DNA of 64,000 bases from Bdellovibrio bacteriovorus (GCF_001592745.1 NZ_LUKD01000001.1:1891786-1955785), one strand, 5' to 3'. Counted from the stretch's first letter, positions 24,026 through 33,411 are shown. Notes: generated by a model from the sequence alone, not told the origin. Numbers and translations: made by a program.

Positions 24026-25153
24026 ATGGCAAACGCTTCTGTAGACGGCAAAGTGAACGGCGAAAAATCTAAAGCTTTGGAGCTAGCAGTTTCTGCTATT
24101 GAAAAGCAATTCGGTAAAGGTTCGATCATGCGCTTGGGCGCAAACGAAACTCTCGTGAAAGATGTTGAAGCAATCAGCACAGGTGCTTTGAGCTTGGATA
24201 TCGCTTTGGGTATCGGTGGTCTTCCAAAAGGTCGTATCGTAGAAATCTACGGTCCAGAGTCTTCTGGTAAAACAACTCTTTGCTTGTCCGTGATCGCTCA
24301 AGCTCAGAAAAAAGGCGGCGTTGTCGCTTTCGTCGATGCGGAACACGCATTGGACGTTAACTATGCTCGTAAATTGGGTGTTAACACTGAAGATCTTTTG
24401 ATCTCTCAACCAGACACGGGTGAACAAGCTTTGGAAATCACAGAGACTCTAGTTCGCTCTGGCGCGATCGACGTATTGGTTGTCGACTCCGTAGCGGCGT
24501 TGGTTCCTCGTGCAGAGATCGAAGGTGAGATGGGTGATTCTCACGTAGGTCTTCAAGCTCGTTTGATGTCTCAAGCACTTCGTAAATTGACTGCGGCTAT
24601 CAACCGTTCCAACACACTAGTTATCTTCATCAACCAAATCCGTATGAAGATCGGTGTTATGTTCGGTAACCCTGAAACAACAACAGGTGGTAACGCTTTG
24701 AAATTCTACTCTTCAGTTCGTTTGGATGTACGCCGTGTAGGCGCGATCAAAAACGGTGAGGACGTCACTGGAAACCGTACGGCAGTGAAAGTTGTGAAAA
24801 ACAAAATGGCTCCTCCGTTCACTAAAGTTGAATTCGACTTGATGTACGGTGAAGGTATTTCTGAAGAAGGTGACTTGTTAGACTTAGCGGTGACTGCAAA
24901 CTTGGTTGAAAAATCAGGTGCCTGGTTCTCTATGAATGGTGAGCGCATGGGTCAAGGCCGTGATGCTGCAAAAACATTCTTGAAAGAACATCCGGAGTAC
25001 ATGACTGAACTTCGCGCGAAAATCTTGGCAGCGAATGGTATCGGTAAATTGTTGGTTGATGCTAACGGCAACAACGGCGAAGACCACGAAGGCACAGAGC
25101 CGGTTGAAGCAGAAGAAGCAGCACCTAAAAAATCAAAAAAAGGTAAGCACTAA
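24026..25153 (+). CDS. recA: Recombinase RecA
   Basis: Strand-exchange ATPase and SOS co-protease. 375 residues. [12 protein letters not shown], Walker [29 protein letters not shown], Walker [12 protein letters not shown], loop motifs around [20 protein letters not shown] and [19 protein letters not shown] are all present. No intein. The C-terminal tail is acidic then basic ([18 protein letters not shown]). Shine-Dalgarno GAGAGGAA. Codon use is strongly biased, as for abundant proteins. Closed by a strong terminator. Confidence 0.99.
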   Translation: MANASVDGKVNGEKSKALELAVSAIEKQFGKGSIMRLGANETLVKDVEAISTGALSLDIALGIGGLPKGRIVEIYGPESSGKTTLCLSVIAQAQKKGGVVAFVDAEHALDVNYARKLGVNTEDLLISQPDTGEQALEITETLVRSGAIDVLVVDSVAALVPRAEIEGEMGDSHVGLQARLMSQALRKLTAAINRSNTLVIFINQIRMKIGVMFGNPETTTGGNALKFYSSVRLDVRRVGAIKNGEDVTGNRTAVKVVKNKMAPPFTKVEFDLMYGEGISEEGDLLDLAVTANLVEKSGAWFSMNGERMGQGRDAAKTFLKEHPEYMTELRAKILAANGIGKLLVDANGNNGEDHEGTEPVEAEEAAPKKSKKGKH

Positions 25154-25182
25154 TTTTTTTGATTTATTGATTCAAAATCAGG

Positions 25183-25214
25183 AAGCCCCGTCGAAAGACG
25201 GGGCTTTTTTTTTT
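25183..25214 (+). terminator. Rho-independent terminator after recA
   Basis: Stem AAGCCCCGTC (25183-25192) and GACGGGGCTT (25197-25206) with a GAAA tetraloop, then T to 25214. Confidence 0.95.
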
Positions 25215-25362
25215 AACTTCTGCCTGGGGCTTTCAATACGAACTTACCTTGAAAATACGGTAATTTAAGGTGAAGACTTCTCCGATAAATATTAAAAGTT
25301 ACCCACACTTGCACTTTAAGCTGATTTAATCCGATTTGAACAAGATTCAGTTAAAAACTGCT

Positions 25363-25389
25363 CTAAGTTTCTCCGAACTCTTCCGATAG
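25363..25389 (+). promoter_or_regulatory. Sigma-28 (FliA)-type promoter of fibre gene 1
   Basis: CTAAGTTT (25363-25370), 11 bases, TCCGATAG (25382-25389), very close to TAAAGTTT-N11-GCCGATAA. The expected start of transcription falls at about 25396-25397, on the ATG at 25397, and no Shine-Dalgarno precedes it. The mRNA would be leaderless. Confidence 0.7.
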
Positions 25390-25396
25390 AATGAAT

Positions 25397-28300
25397 ATGA
25401 ATTACTCCGGTACGTATCTTCTCATATTGGTACTTCTTTGGAATTGCTTCGCAATGGCTGCGCCTAAGTATTTCACGTATCAAGGTCGCATCGTTAAATC
25501 TGATGGAACTGCCTTAGAATACGGGAACGTCAGCTTTCTTTTTGAAATTACTAATCCCAATGGCACTTGTGTGATTTACCGTGAACAAAAAGACGGTATT
25601 AACATGCAAAGCTCAAAGGGTGTCTTTGATGTTCCTATCGGAAGTGGAACGAAGTTGTTCCCAACGGATCCTTTGTTTTCTTTGTTAGATGCTTTCAATA
25701 ATTCAGAATCGCAAAATTGTGCAGGAGGCGCGACATATTCTCCTTTATCAGGGGACGGGCGTCTGCTGAAAGTGCAATTTCACGATGGAACGGGCTGGAA
25801 AGTCATCGATCCACCAAATGAAATTCGTACCGTGCCTTTTTCAGCGTTTGCTCATTCGGCAGAAAAGCTGGGCGATAAATTAGCGAGTGATTTCCTTTTA
25901 AAAAACAGCGTCGCTTCTTGTTCGGCGGGACAGTATCTGACATTTGATGGAACAAGTTTTACTTGTCAAAACGATGCTGGTGGAGCTGGTGTGGTTTCAG
26001 ACGTCAACGTCACGGCTCCACTTACAAAGTCGGGCACGGCATCCATTCCGGTGATAGGAATTTCAGTTGGAACCACAGCGGGAACTGTCGCCGCGGGAAA
26101 TGATGCTCGGTTCAGCGATGCCAGAATTCCTACGGGAACAGCAGGTGGAGACTTAAGTGGGACATATCCAAATCCTTCTGTAGCTAAAATTCAAAATGTC
26201 GCGGTGTCTTCGGTGGCTCCTACTTCCGGTCATTTCTTAAAGTTCGACGGTGCTCAGTGGTTGTCGTCGGCAATCACGATGTCGGATGTTGCCAATTTAA
26301 ATACGACTTTAACAAATTATCTGACGACATCTGCGTTTAATACGGCAGTGGGAAGTGCGAACTGTGCGGCCCACCAAACTCCTTATTGGAATTCCGTTTC
26401 AGGATCTTTCCAGTGTCAGTCGATCAACGTTTCTGTTGCTGGTGACGTCAGTGGCACGATCGGTGCGGTGGTTGTAAATAAAATCAAAGGCGTGACGGTT
26501 GATACGACCGGCCTTACGACAGGACAAGTTCTTAAATATGATGGCACGAAATGGGCGCCAGCTTCGGATAGCAATGCGGGCGGCACAGTCACGAATATCG
26601 CGACGGGCACTGGTTTAAGCGGTGGACCTATCACTTCAACGGGAACTATTTCGCTTGCGAATACGGCGGTGACGGCGGGTTCATATGGTTCTACAACTCA
26701 AGTTCCTACCTTCACGGTGGATGCTCAAGGTCGTTTGACGACGGCAGCGAATTCTGCGATCGCGTTTCCAGTTTCAAGTGTGGCGACCAAAACAGGTGCG
26801 GTGACTTTAGATTATGGTGATATCAATAACGCCGCTTCAAAGTATTTCACCTATCGTCCAAACAACGTTTCTTGTAGCGATGGACAAACCTTGAAATGGA
26901 TTAACGCAAGTTCTCGTTGGGAGTGTGCGAATGACACTTCTTCGGGTGGTACCGTCACTAATATTGCAACAGGCACAGGATTAAGCGGTGGTCCTATTTC
27001 CTCAACGGGCACTATTTCCTTAGCGAACACCGCAGTGACAGCCGGTTCTTATGGTTCAGCAACCCAAGTTCCCACTTTCACGGTAGATGCTCAAGGCCGT
27101 TTGACGACCGCATCTAATGCTGCCATAGCTTTTCCGGTAACAAGTGTTGCTTCTAAAACAGGTGCGGTGTCTTTGGATTATGGAGATATCAATAATGCCG
27201 CTTCAAAATATTTAACTTATCGCCCTAACAACGTGGCTTGTTCTGACGGACAGACTTTAAAATGGGTTAACGCCAACTTGCGTTGGGAATGTGCGAATGA
27301 TGTCGATACGTCTTCAGGTGGAACTGTCACCAATATTGCTACGGGAACGGGACTTAGCGGTGGACCGATTACATCTACGGGAACAATTTCTCTAGCGAAC
27401 ACGGCGGTAACGGCAGGTTCTTACTCTCGCGCTAATATCACGGTCGATGCTCAAGGTCGTCTGACAGCCGCGAGTAATGGGGCCGCTGTAAATCTTGGGA
27501 CCGAAGTGACGGGAACTCTTCCGATTGCTAACGGTGGTACAGGACAAACGACTGCGACGGCAGCGTTTAACGGTTTATCGCCAGCCACGACGAAAGGTGA
27601 TTTGATCGTCAACGATGGAACAAATGATGTTCGTTTGCCTGTAGGAACAAACGGCCAAGTGCTTTCTGCAAACTCTGCTCAAGCTTCTGGTTTGCAGTGG
27701 ATCACTCCAACTAACGGCACGGTGACAAACGTAACAGGTACGGCGCCGATCGCTGTGTCGTCTGGTTCAACAACTCCTGCCATTTCAATCAATGATGCGA
27801 CGACTTCGACGAAAGGTGCTGTGCAAGTCGGTGCGGGGCTTTCTGTCACTTCCGGTACAATCAGTGCGGATCCGGTGAATTTCCCTGCAACGGTTCCTGT
27901 TTCTAAAGGTGGTACGGGATCGACATCCTTAACGGCCAATAGACTTCTAGCTTCGAATGGCACTGGCTCTGCTGTGATTGCATTTAACTGTGCTAACGGT
28001 CAAATGGTGACGTTTGATGCAACGGGATTGATGACGTGTACTTCATTCGTAAATAGCAGTGTGATTTTAAATGGCGGAAATTCCTTCGGCGCCAACGCCA
28101 CTATTGGAACCAACGATGCTTACGCGCTGGGTTTTGAAACAAGTGGGGCGACTCGCATGACAATTCTTTCGGGCGGTAACGTCGGTATCGGCACGGCTTC
28201 ACCTGGAGCAAAACTTCATGTCAGCGGTGGAACAGCGACAATCGAGAACTCGGGTGGCGAAGCCTTGATGATAAATAGACCGAATGGAACCTTTGGATAT

Positions 28301-29218
28301 TTGAACTTCACAACATCAGGTGCGCGTCGCTGGCACTTGGGTATTAGCAGTGCTTCCGAGGGTGGCAGTAACTTGGGTTCTGATTTTTATATCAACCGCG
28401 CGAACGATGCGGGAGCTTATATCGATACTCCCTTCCAGATCTCGCGTATGACGGGCGATGTGACACTCTCAAGTCTTTTAAGCACGGGCGCGCGGGTTCA
28501 AATGGCTCGTGATGGTGTGAATAACTCTTTCCTTTCTGCTCAAGGAACCGGAACGGATATGGAAAGAGCGGCAATAGGATTTAGATCCAACGTGGGGACG
28601 GGGCTTATCAATGCCTTGATTTTCCGAGTGAATAACATGGTGGGTGGAGAATGGGTCGCAATGAACTCAGGCACGTCACCATTTTTAAAGTTGCATCCGA
28701 TAAATTTAACTGCGCCACCCACAGGTTGGGGCGGTGGTCTTTGGACCTGGGATGCTTACGTTGAAGCGACATTGGCTTTGGGTAACAACGGTGTACAGAA
28801 TACTTACTTTACCGCTAGTGGTAACGGAGTCATGGCGGGAACACTAACGCAAAACTCGGATATTCGTTTAAAAGAAAACATCGAAAGAATCCCGGCAAGT
28901 TTAGCGAAGATCAATCAGCTTAATGGTGTGACTTACTATTGGAAAGACCGCGCTCGTGACTCTGAAAAGCAAATGGGACTCATCGCTCAGGACGTGGAAA
29001 AAGTTTTTCCAGAGGCCGTGCGAACGACAAAATCTGGATACTTGAGCGTTGCTTACCAAAACTTGGTTGCACCCCTTGTCGAGGCCGTCAAGGAACTACA
29101 TAAGCTCTATTTAGATCAGACCGCTGAAATAGAGACTTTGAAAAAAGAAAATGAAGCCCTGAAAGAACGTTTAGATAAAATCGAACAGCGTCTTGATAAG
29201 ATAGACACTCAAAAGTAG
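25397..29218 (+). CDS. Giant secreted fibre protein with C-terminal S74 intramolecular chaperone (1)
   Basis: 1273 residues from ATG 25397 (25391 is also in frame but lies upstream of the predicted transcription start). Signal peptide, then an N-terminal domain shared with the next gene (KYFTYQGRIVKSDGTALEY to RTVPFSAFAHSAEKLG). Next come three repeats of a TVTNIATGTGLSGGPI module at about residues 396, 518 and 642, a phage-tail-fibre-like section (VTGTLPIANGGTGQT, GNVGIGTASPGAKLHVSGG), and the peptidase S74 chaperone. SDIRLKEN holds the expected self-cleavage serine, Ser1154, followed by MGLIAQDVEKVFPEAV and a coiled coil. Such chaperones trimerise fibres and then cut themselves off. The design matches the mosaic adhesive trimer proteins reported in Bdellovibrio bacteriovorus; prey or surface recognition is inferred. 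Confidence 0.88.
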   Translation: MNYSGTYLLILVLLWNCFAMAAPKYFTYQGRIVKSDGTALEYGNVSFLFEITNPNGTCVIYREQKDGINMQSSKGVFDVPIGSGTKLFPTDPLFSLLDAFNNSESQNCAGGATYSPLSGDGRLLKVQFHDGTGWKVIDPPNEIRTVPFSAFAHSAEKLGDKLASDFLLKNSVASCSAGQYLTFDGTSFTCQNDAGGAGVVSDVNVTAPLTKSGTASIPVIGISVGTTAGTVAAGNDARFSDARIPTGTAGGDLSGTYPNPSVAKIQNVAVSSVAPTSGHFLKFDGAQWLSSAITMSDVANLNTTLTNYLTTSAFNTAVGSANCAAHQTPYWNSVSGSFQCQSINVSVAGDVSGTIGAVVVNKIKGVTVDTTGLTTGQVLKYDGTKWAPASDSNAGGTVTNIATGTGLSGGPITSTGTISLANTAVTAGSYGSTTQVPTFTVDAQGRLTTAANSAIAFPVSSVATKTGAVTLDYGDINNAASKYFTYRPNNVSCSDGQTLKWINASSRWECANDTSSGGTVTNIATGTGLSGGPISSTGTISLANTAVTAGSYGSATQVPTFTVDAQGRLTTASNAAIAFPVTSVASKTGAVSLDYGDINNAASKYLTYRPNNVACSDGQTLKWVNANLRWECANDVDTSSGGTVTNIATGTGLSGGPITSTGTISLANTAVTAGSYSRANITVDAQGRLTAASNGAAVNLGTEVTGTLPIANGGTGQTTATAAFNGLSPATTKGDLIVNDGTNDVRLPVGTNGQVLSANSAQASGLQWITPTNGTVTNVTGTAPIAVSSGSTTPAISINDATTSTKGAVQVGAGLSVTSGTISADPVNFPATVPVSKGGTGSTSLTANRLLASNGTGSAVIAFNCANGQMVTFDATGLMTCTSFVNSSVILNGGNSFGANATIGTNDAYALGFETSGATRMTILSGGNVGIGTASPGAKLHVSGGTATIENSGGEALMINRPNGTFGYLNFTTSGARRWHLGISSASEGGSNLGSDFYINRANDAGAYIDTPFQISRMTGDVTLSSLLSTGARVQMARDGVNNSFLSAQGTGTDMERAAIGFRSNVGTGLINALIFRVNNMVGGEWVAMNSGTSPFLKLHPINLTAPPTGWGGGLWTWDAYVEATLALGNNGVQNTYFTASGNGVMAGTLTQNSDIRLKENIERIPASLAKINQLNGVTYYWKDRARDSEKQMGLIAQDVEKVFPEAVRTTKSGYLSVAYQNLVAPLVEAVKELHKLYLDQTAEIETLKKENEALKERLDKIEQRLDKIDTQK

Positions 29219-29294
29219 AACTTCCTATTTTTTCGAGATTTGAAGCTACGATCAGTGCTCGAATTACTTCTGATTTCTTAAGGAAAAACCCGAC

Positions 29295-29337
29295 GTGTTC
29301 TTGGAAAAGTGTCTCAGTTTGAGACCATACGGAACAC
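29295..29337. promoter_or_regulatory. Nested inverted repeats between fibre genes
   Basis: Inner GTCTCA/TGAGAC around GTT (29311-29325) and outer GTGTTC/GAACAC (29295-29300 and 29332-29337). It lies about 75 bases after fibre gene 1 and 50 before the -10 of gene 2. Could be a weak terminator or an operator. Confidence 0.4.
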
Positions 29338-29385
29338 ATATCTTTATTAACTTTTAACAACAGTCTTTCGGCGACCGTTTAAAAT

Positions 29386-29393
29386 GCCGATAA
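29386..29393 (+). promoter_or_regulatory. Sigma-28-type -10 element of fibre gene 2
   Basis: GCCGATAA, an exact FliA -10, ends seven bases before the ATG at 29401, the same distance as in fibre gene 1. No good -35 is seen at 11-12 bases upstream, so activity is less certain. Confidence 0.45.
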
Positions 29394-29400
29394 GATGCCT

Positions 29401-32400
29401 ATGAGAAACAAAATCTCCGGCACGTCATTGTTGATCATGAGTTTACTTGCGCTCTCGGTGCAGGCTTCACCGCCTCTTTTAACTTATCAGGGACGTATTC
29501 TTAAAGCCGACGGATCTCCGTTAGAATTTAATAACGTCAGCTTTCAGTTTGAAATAACAAGTCCTAATGGTCAGTGCATTATCTATCGCGAACAGATCGA
29601 CCACATCGACATGACGAATTCAGGTGGGGTGTTTGACGTTCCCATCGGTGGGGGAGCACAAAGCCATCCCGTTTCTGCGACATTCAAACTTTTAGATTCT
29701 TTCAACAACTCGGCGTCGTTTTCTTGTGATGGAGGTTCTACTTATAACGCGGCCTCCGGTGATCAAAGACGTCTGCGCGTGCGTTTTCACGATGGTTCAG
29801 GTTGGAAAACAATTTCACCCGATAACACCATTCGTTCTGTCCCGTATGCCGCGTATTCTGCGGCCTCCGAAAAGCTTGGAACTTATCAGGCGAATGATTT
29901 CGTTTTAAAAAATACGGTTACAAGTTGTCCGGCGAATAACTTTCTTACTTTTGATGGCACTGCTTTTTCATGTGCTCCAGTAACGGGGGCTAGTGGTGGA
30001 ACAGTTACCAACGTGACTTCAGGAAACGCCTACGCGACCGTAACGAATGGAAACTCCACCCCACAAATCACGGTGAATGTGGGAACCGCTGCAAATACCG
30101 TGGCGGCAGGAAATGATTCACGTTTTACTGATGCTCGTACACCCACAGGAAATGCTGGCGGAGATTTAGGCGGCACATATCCTGATCCGACCGTGAGCAA
30201 GTTGCAAGGTGTCGCAGTGGCGACGACAGTTCCTACATCGGGGCAGTTTTTTAAATATTCCGGAACCAATTGGACTCCAGCAAGTATTGCGATTTCTGAC
30301 GTCACAAATCTTTCTTCGACTTTAAGCAACTATCAAACAACGTCCGCGTTTAACACAGCCGTGGGCAGTGCGAACTGTGGCGCGCACCAAACCCCTTACT
30401 GGAACTCCGTTGCGGGCGCATTTCAATGTCAGGCAATCAATGTTTCCGTAGCGGGTGATGTCAGTGGAACTATTGGTGCTGTGGCCGTGAATAAAATTAA
30501 AGGTGTGGATGTCGATACCACAGGTCTTACTGCAGGGCAGGTTCTTAAATACGACGGAACAAAGTGGGCTCCGGCCAATGATTCTAATGCTGGCGGGACT
30601 GTCACTAATATCGCAACGGGCACGGGTCTCAGTGGTGGTCCCATTACTTCAACCGGAACAATTTCCTTGGCAAACACGGCGGTGACTGCGGGATCTTACG
30701 GTTCCACAACCCAAGTAAGCACTTTCACTGTCGATGCTCAAGGAAGACTGACTACGGCAGCTAATGTGAACATTGCCTTTCCAGTAACTTCAGTTGCCAC
30801 CAAAACGGGAGCCGTGACACTGGATTTTGGTGATATTCAAAGTGTTGCTACAAAGTACCTAACTTATAAACCCAATAATGTGGCCTGTAGTGATGGCCAA
30901 GTTTTAAAGTGGATCGCCGCCAGCTCTCGCTGGGAATGTGCGAATGATACCGATACTTCTTCCAGCGGTACTGTTACGAACATTGCAACGGGCGCCGGTC
31001 TTAGTGGTGGTCCTATCACTTCTACGGGGACAATTTCACTAGCAAACACGGCGGTGACTCCCGGATCTTATACGAAAGCAAATATCACGGTCGATGCGCA
31101 AGGAAGAATCACGGCAGCTACAAATGGATCGAGCACCGTGGATCTTACGACGGATGTAACGGGAGTTCTGCCAATTGCAAATGGCGGTACAGGTATTTCT
31201 ACTGGAGGCAGTGCCAATCAAGTTTTGAAATGGGATGGTGGCACCAACAAATGGGCGCCTTCCTTCGTTAAGTTAAGTGAACTGACAAACTCAACTGGTG
31301 GAAGTGCTTTCAATATTGCGGGCTGTACGGCTTCTCAAACTTTGAACTGGAGCTCTATCACTGACAAGTTTGAGTGTCAGAGTATTTCTATCGCGAATAC
31401 GCAAGTCACGGGACTTGGGACGGCAGCGACAAAAGCGGCTGGTACGGCGGCGAACGAAGTTTTATTACTTGATGGCTCTGGTCGACTTCCAGCAAGTGCT
31501 TTGCCTTCGACTTTAGGTCAATGGCAGGCGTCTGGAACAAAACTCTTCTATGATGACGGTGTCATTGTTGCTGGTGGCTCCGGCACGGCCTACACAGGGA
31601 CGAATCATTCTTTCGTCGTTAAAGGGGATACAGGACAGTATTCTCAATTCATTATGGATCGTGGAGGTAATTTAACCAGCTTTTATACCAACGGCACAAG
31701 CATGAATATGGGAAAGTGTACTTCGGTTGCTTGCGGGGGTTACACGAATTTCTTATCGGTAGATTATTCTAGCAGTCGCATGGATTTGGGGATGGGTGGG
31801 ACTTACCAGAAACTCTATCTGACTTCTTCAGGTTATCTAGGTGTCGGAGCTTCTTCTCCTTCTTACAGCGTCGATGTTCAATCGACAGATGCTTTCCAAC
31901 AGCGCTTATTCCACTCATCTGATTCAGACTATAACGGTGCCGCTTTGATGATGACACGAACTCGAGGCACCTTGGCATCGAACACCGGTGTCCTTTCAGG
32001 GAACACTATTGGTGGATTTTATTTCCGCGCGCATGATGGCTCAGGCACGGGTACGACGACATCAGCGATTGAAGTCAGTGCCACGGAAAATCAATCCACG
32101 ACAAATCGCGGTTCTAGAATGACTTTTGAAACTACAAGCACCGGAGCAGCGACACGCACGGAAAGAATGCGTATTGATGGAAATGGCTACGTTGGAATCG
32201 GAAATACTTCTCCGACGGTTCCTTTGGATGTTTTAAAATCCTTTGATGGTTTTACGGCCATTCGGGCTCAGAATACCAACACATCCGTCGGGGCTTATGC
32301 GGGATTTGCTGCAGAATCAGATACTGCCGCAATGGAAGTCGTGGCTTATTCATCTACCAACTCGGGCATGTTCGGGAGCGTTGCAGCAGCTGATGCCGTG

Positions 32401-33312
32401 GCTGTTCGTAGTTGGAATGGGAAGCCAGCGTCGTCTATGTTGGTCGGTACCGGAAGTGCGGTGCCCTTGCACTTGATCACGGGTAACGCGCCAAGATTGA
32501 CTATCAACGGTGGTGGGTATGTCGGTATAGGAACCACGTCACCTTCTTCCGATTTAGATATCATGAACTCCGTGAATGGCGGTTACATCCGCGCGTCTTC
32601 TCAAGATGGAGGCTTTGAAATCGCCAGTGGAAATGATGATACGTCCTTCATCGACTTTCGAGGAAGTTCCAATTTGGCGGTCGATTACCACGGGCGATTG
32701 CGGTATACCGATAGCGTTGGATTCTCATTTGAAACAAACGCATCTGCCGTAAGTCGATTGTTTATTCGCAGTACTGATGGCTTTGTTGGCGTTGGTACGA
32801 CAGCTCCTTCGCATTTATTCACGGTGAACGGAACGGCCTATGCCACTTCTTGGAACACTCCTTCTGATCAGCGCTTTAAAAAAGACATTCGCCCCATCGA
32901 GAGCGCTTTAGAGCACGTACTAAAATTAAATGGTGTCCGTTTTAACTGGATACCTGAAAGCACGCCGGTGGCTATCGAAAAAGTTTCTGATATTGGTGTG
33001 ATCGCTCAGGAAACGGAAAAAGTTTTCCCTGAAGCTGTCTCTACGGATGAAAATGGCTATAAATCAGTGAATTACGCTAAGCTCGTGTCACCATTGATTG
33101 AGTCTACAAAAGAGCTTTACGGGCTTTGTAAAGCGTCTGAACAGCAACTGCAAAGACTGTCCGCGAAAATAGAAGCTCATGACCGTCGTATTGCTTCGTT
33201 AGAAGCCGAAAACAAGCAAAAGAATGCGGCTATCAAAGAGTTGAAGAGCGAAAACGCCGATCTTAAAAAACGTCTGGAACGTTTAGAACAAAAGCTGGGT
33301 CTTTCAAAATAA
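29401..33312 (+). CDS. Giant secreted fibre protein with C-terminal S74 intramolecular chaperone (2)
   Basis: 1303 residues from ATG 29401 (ATG 29395 is two codons earlier). A tandem paralogue of the preceding gene: same signal-peptide/head arrangement (LLTYQGRILKADGSPLEFNN), same SANCGAHQTPYWNSV and DVSGTIGAVAVNKIKGV segments, and two copies of the TVTNIATG module. The distal half is different: repeated GYVGIGxTSP turns, a CTSVACGGYTNF stretch and glycine-rich beta repeats, likely the binding tip. The S74 domain has PSDQRFKKDI with Ser1155, IGVIAQETEKVFPEAV and a long Lys/Glu coiled coil. Shared shaft with swapped tips suggests two fibres of different target range. Ends in a terminator. Confidence 0.88.
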   Translation: MRNKISGTSLLIMSLLALSVQASPPLLTYQGRILKADGSPLEFNNVSFQFEITSPNGQCIIYREQIDHIDMTNSGGVFDVPIGGGAQSHPVSATFKLLDSFNNSASFSCDGGSTYNAASGDQRRLRVRFHDGSGWKTISPDNTIRSVPYAAYSAASEKLGTYQANDFVLKNTVTSCPANNFLTFDGTAFSCAPVTGASGGTVTNVTSGNAYATVTNGNSTPQITVNVGTAANTVAAGNDSRFTDARTPTGNAGGDLGGTYPDPTVSKLQGVAVATTVPTSGQFFKYSGTNWTPASIAISDVTNLSSTLSNYQTTSAFNTAVGSANCGAHQTPYWNSVAGAFQCQAINVSVAGDVSGTIGAVAVNKIKGVDVDTTGLTAGQVLKYDGTKWAPANDSNAGGTVTNIATGTGLSGGPITSTGTISLANTAVTAGSYGSTTQVSTFTVDAQGRLTTAANVNIAFPVTSVATKTGAVTLDFGDIQSVATKYLTYKPNNVACSDGQVLKWIAASSRWECANDTDTSSSGTVTNIATGAGLSGGPITSTGTISLANTAVTPGSYTKANITVDAQGRITAATNGSSTVDLTTDVTGVLPIANGGTGISTGGSANQVLKWDGGTNKWAPSFVKLSELTNSTGGSAFNIAGCTASQTLNWSSITDKFECQSISIANTQVTGLGTAATKAAGTAANEVLLLDGSGRLPASALPSTLGQWQASGTKLFYDDGVIVAGGSGTAYTGTNHSFVVKGDTGQYSQFIMDRGGNLTSFYTNGTSMNMGKCTSVACGGYTNFLSVDYSSSRMDLGMGGTYQKLYLTSSGYLGVGASSPSYSVDVQSTDAFQQRLFHSSDSDYNGAALMMTRTRGTLASNTGVLSGNTIGGFYFRAHDGSGTGTTTSAIEVSATENQSTTNRGSRMTFETTSTGAATRTERMRIDGNGYVGIGNTSPTVPLDVLKSFDGFTAIRAQNTNTSVGAYAGFAAESDTAAMEVVAYSSTNSGMFGSVAAADAVAVRSWNGKPASSMLVGTGSAVPLHLITGNAPRLTINGGGYVGIGTTSPSSDLDIMNSVNGGYIRASSQDGGFEIASGNDDTSFIDFRGSSNLAVDYHGRLRYTDSVGFSFETNASAVSRLFIRSTDGFVGVGTTAPSHLFTVNGTAYATSWNTPSDQRFKKDIRPIESALEHVLKLNGVRFNWIPESTPVAIEKVSDIGVIAQETEKVFPEAVSTDENGYKSVNYAKLVSPLIESTKELYGLCKASEQQLQRLSAKIEAHDRRIASLEAENKQKNAAIKELKSENADLKKRLERLEQKLGLSK

Positions 33313-33332
33313 AAATGACTAATATCTGAAAT

Positions 33333-33368
33333 AAGAAATTTTCGGTGAAGGAAGTTTCTTATTTTATT
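33333..33368 (+). terminator. Terminator after fibre gene 2
   Basis: AAGAAATTTTC (33333-33343) pairs with GGAAGTTTCTT (33350-33360) over 11 positions including two G-U pairs, loop GGTGAA, then ATTTTATT. Confidence 0.7.
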
Positions 33369-33396
33369 GGAATTTAAAATAAAACTACATAGACTT

Positions 33397-33411
33397 CCTC
33401 AAGCTTTGAGG
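33397..33411 (+). promoter_or_regulatory. Hairpin overlapping the Shine-Dalgarno of the 33419 gene
   Basis: CCTCAA/TTGAGG around GCT. The GAGG of the 3' arm is the beginning of the GAGGGGGG ribosome site at 33408-33415, so the hairpin could limit ribosome access. Confidence 0.4.

Noticed and set aside
25397..33312. S74 fibre genes as a prophage tail region
   Set aside because: No capsid, portal, terminase, integrase or lysis genes nearby; both have signal peptides and FliA-type -10 elements.
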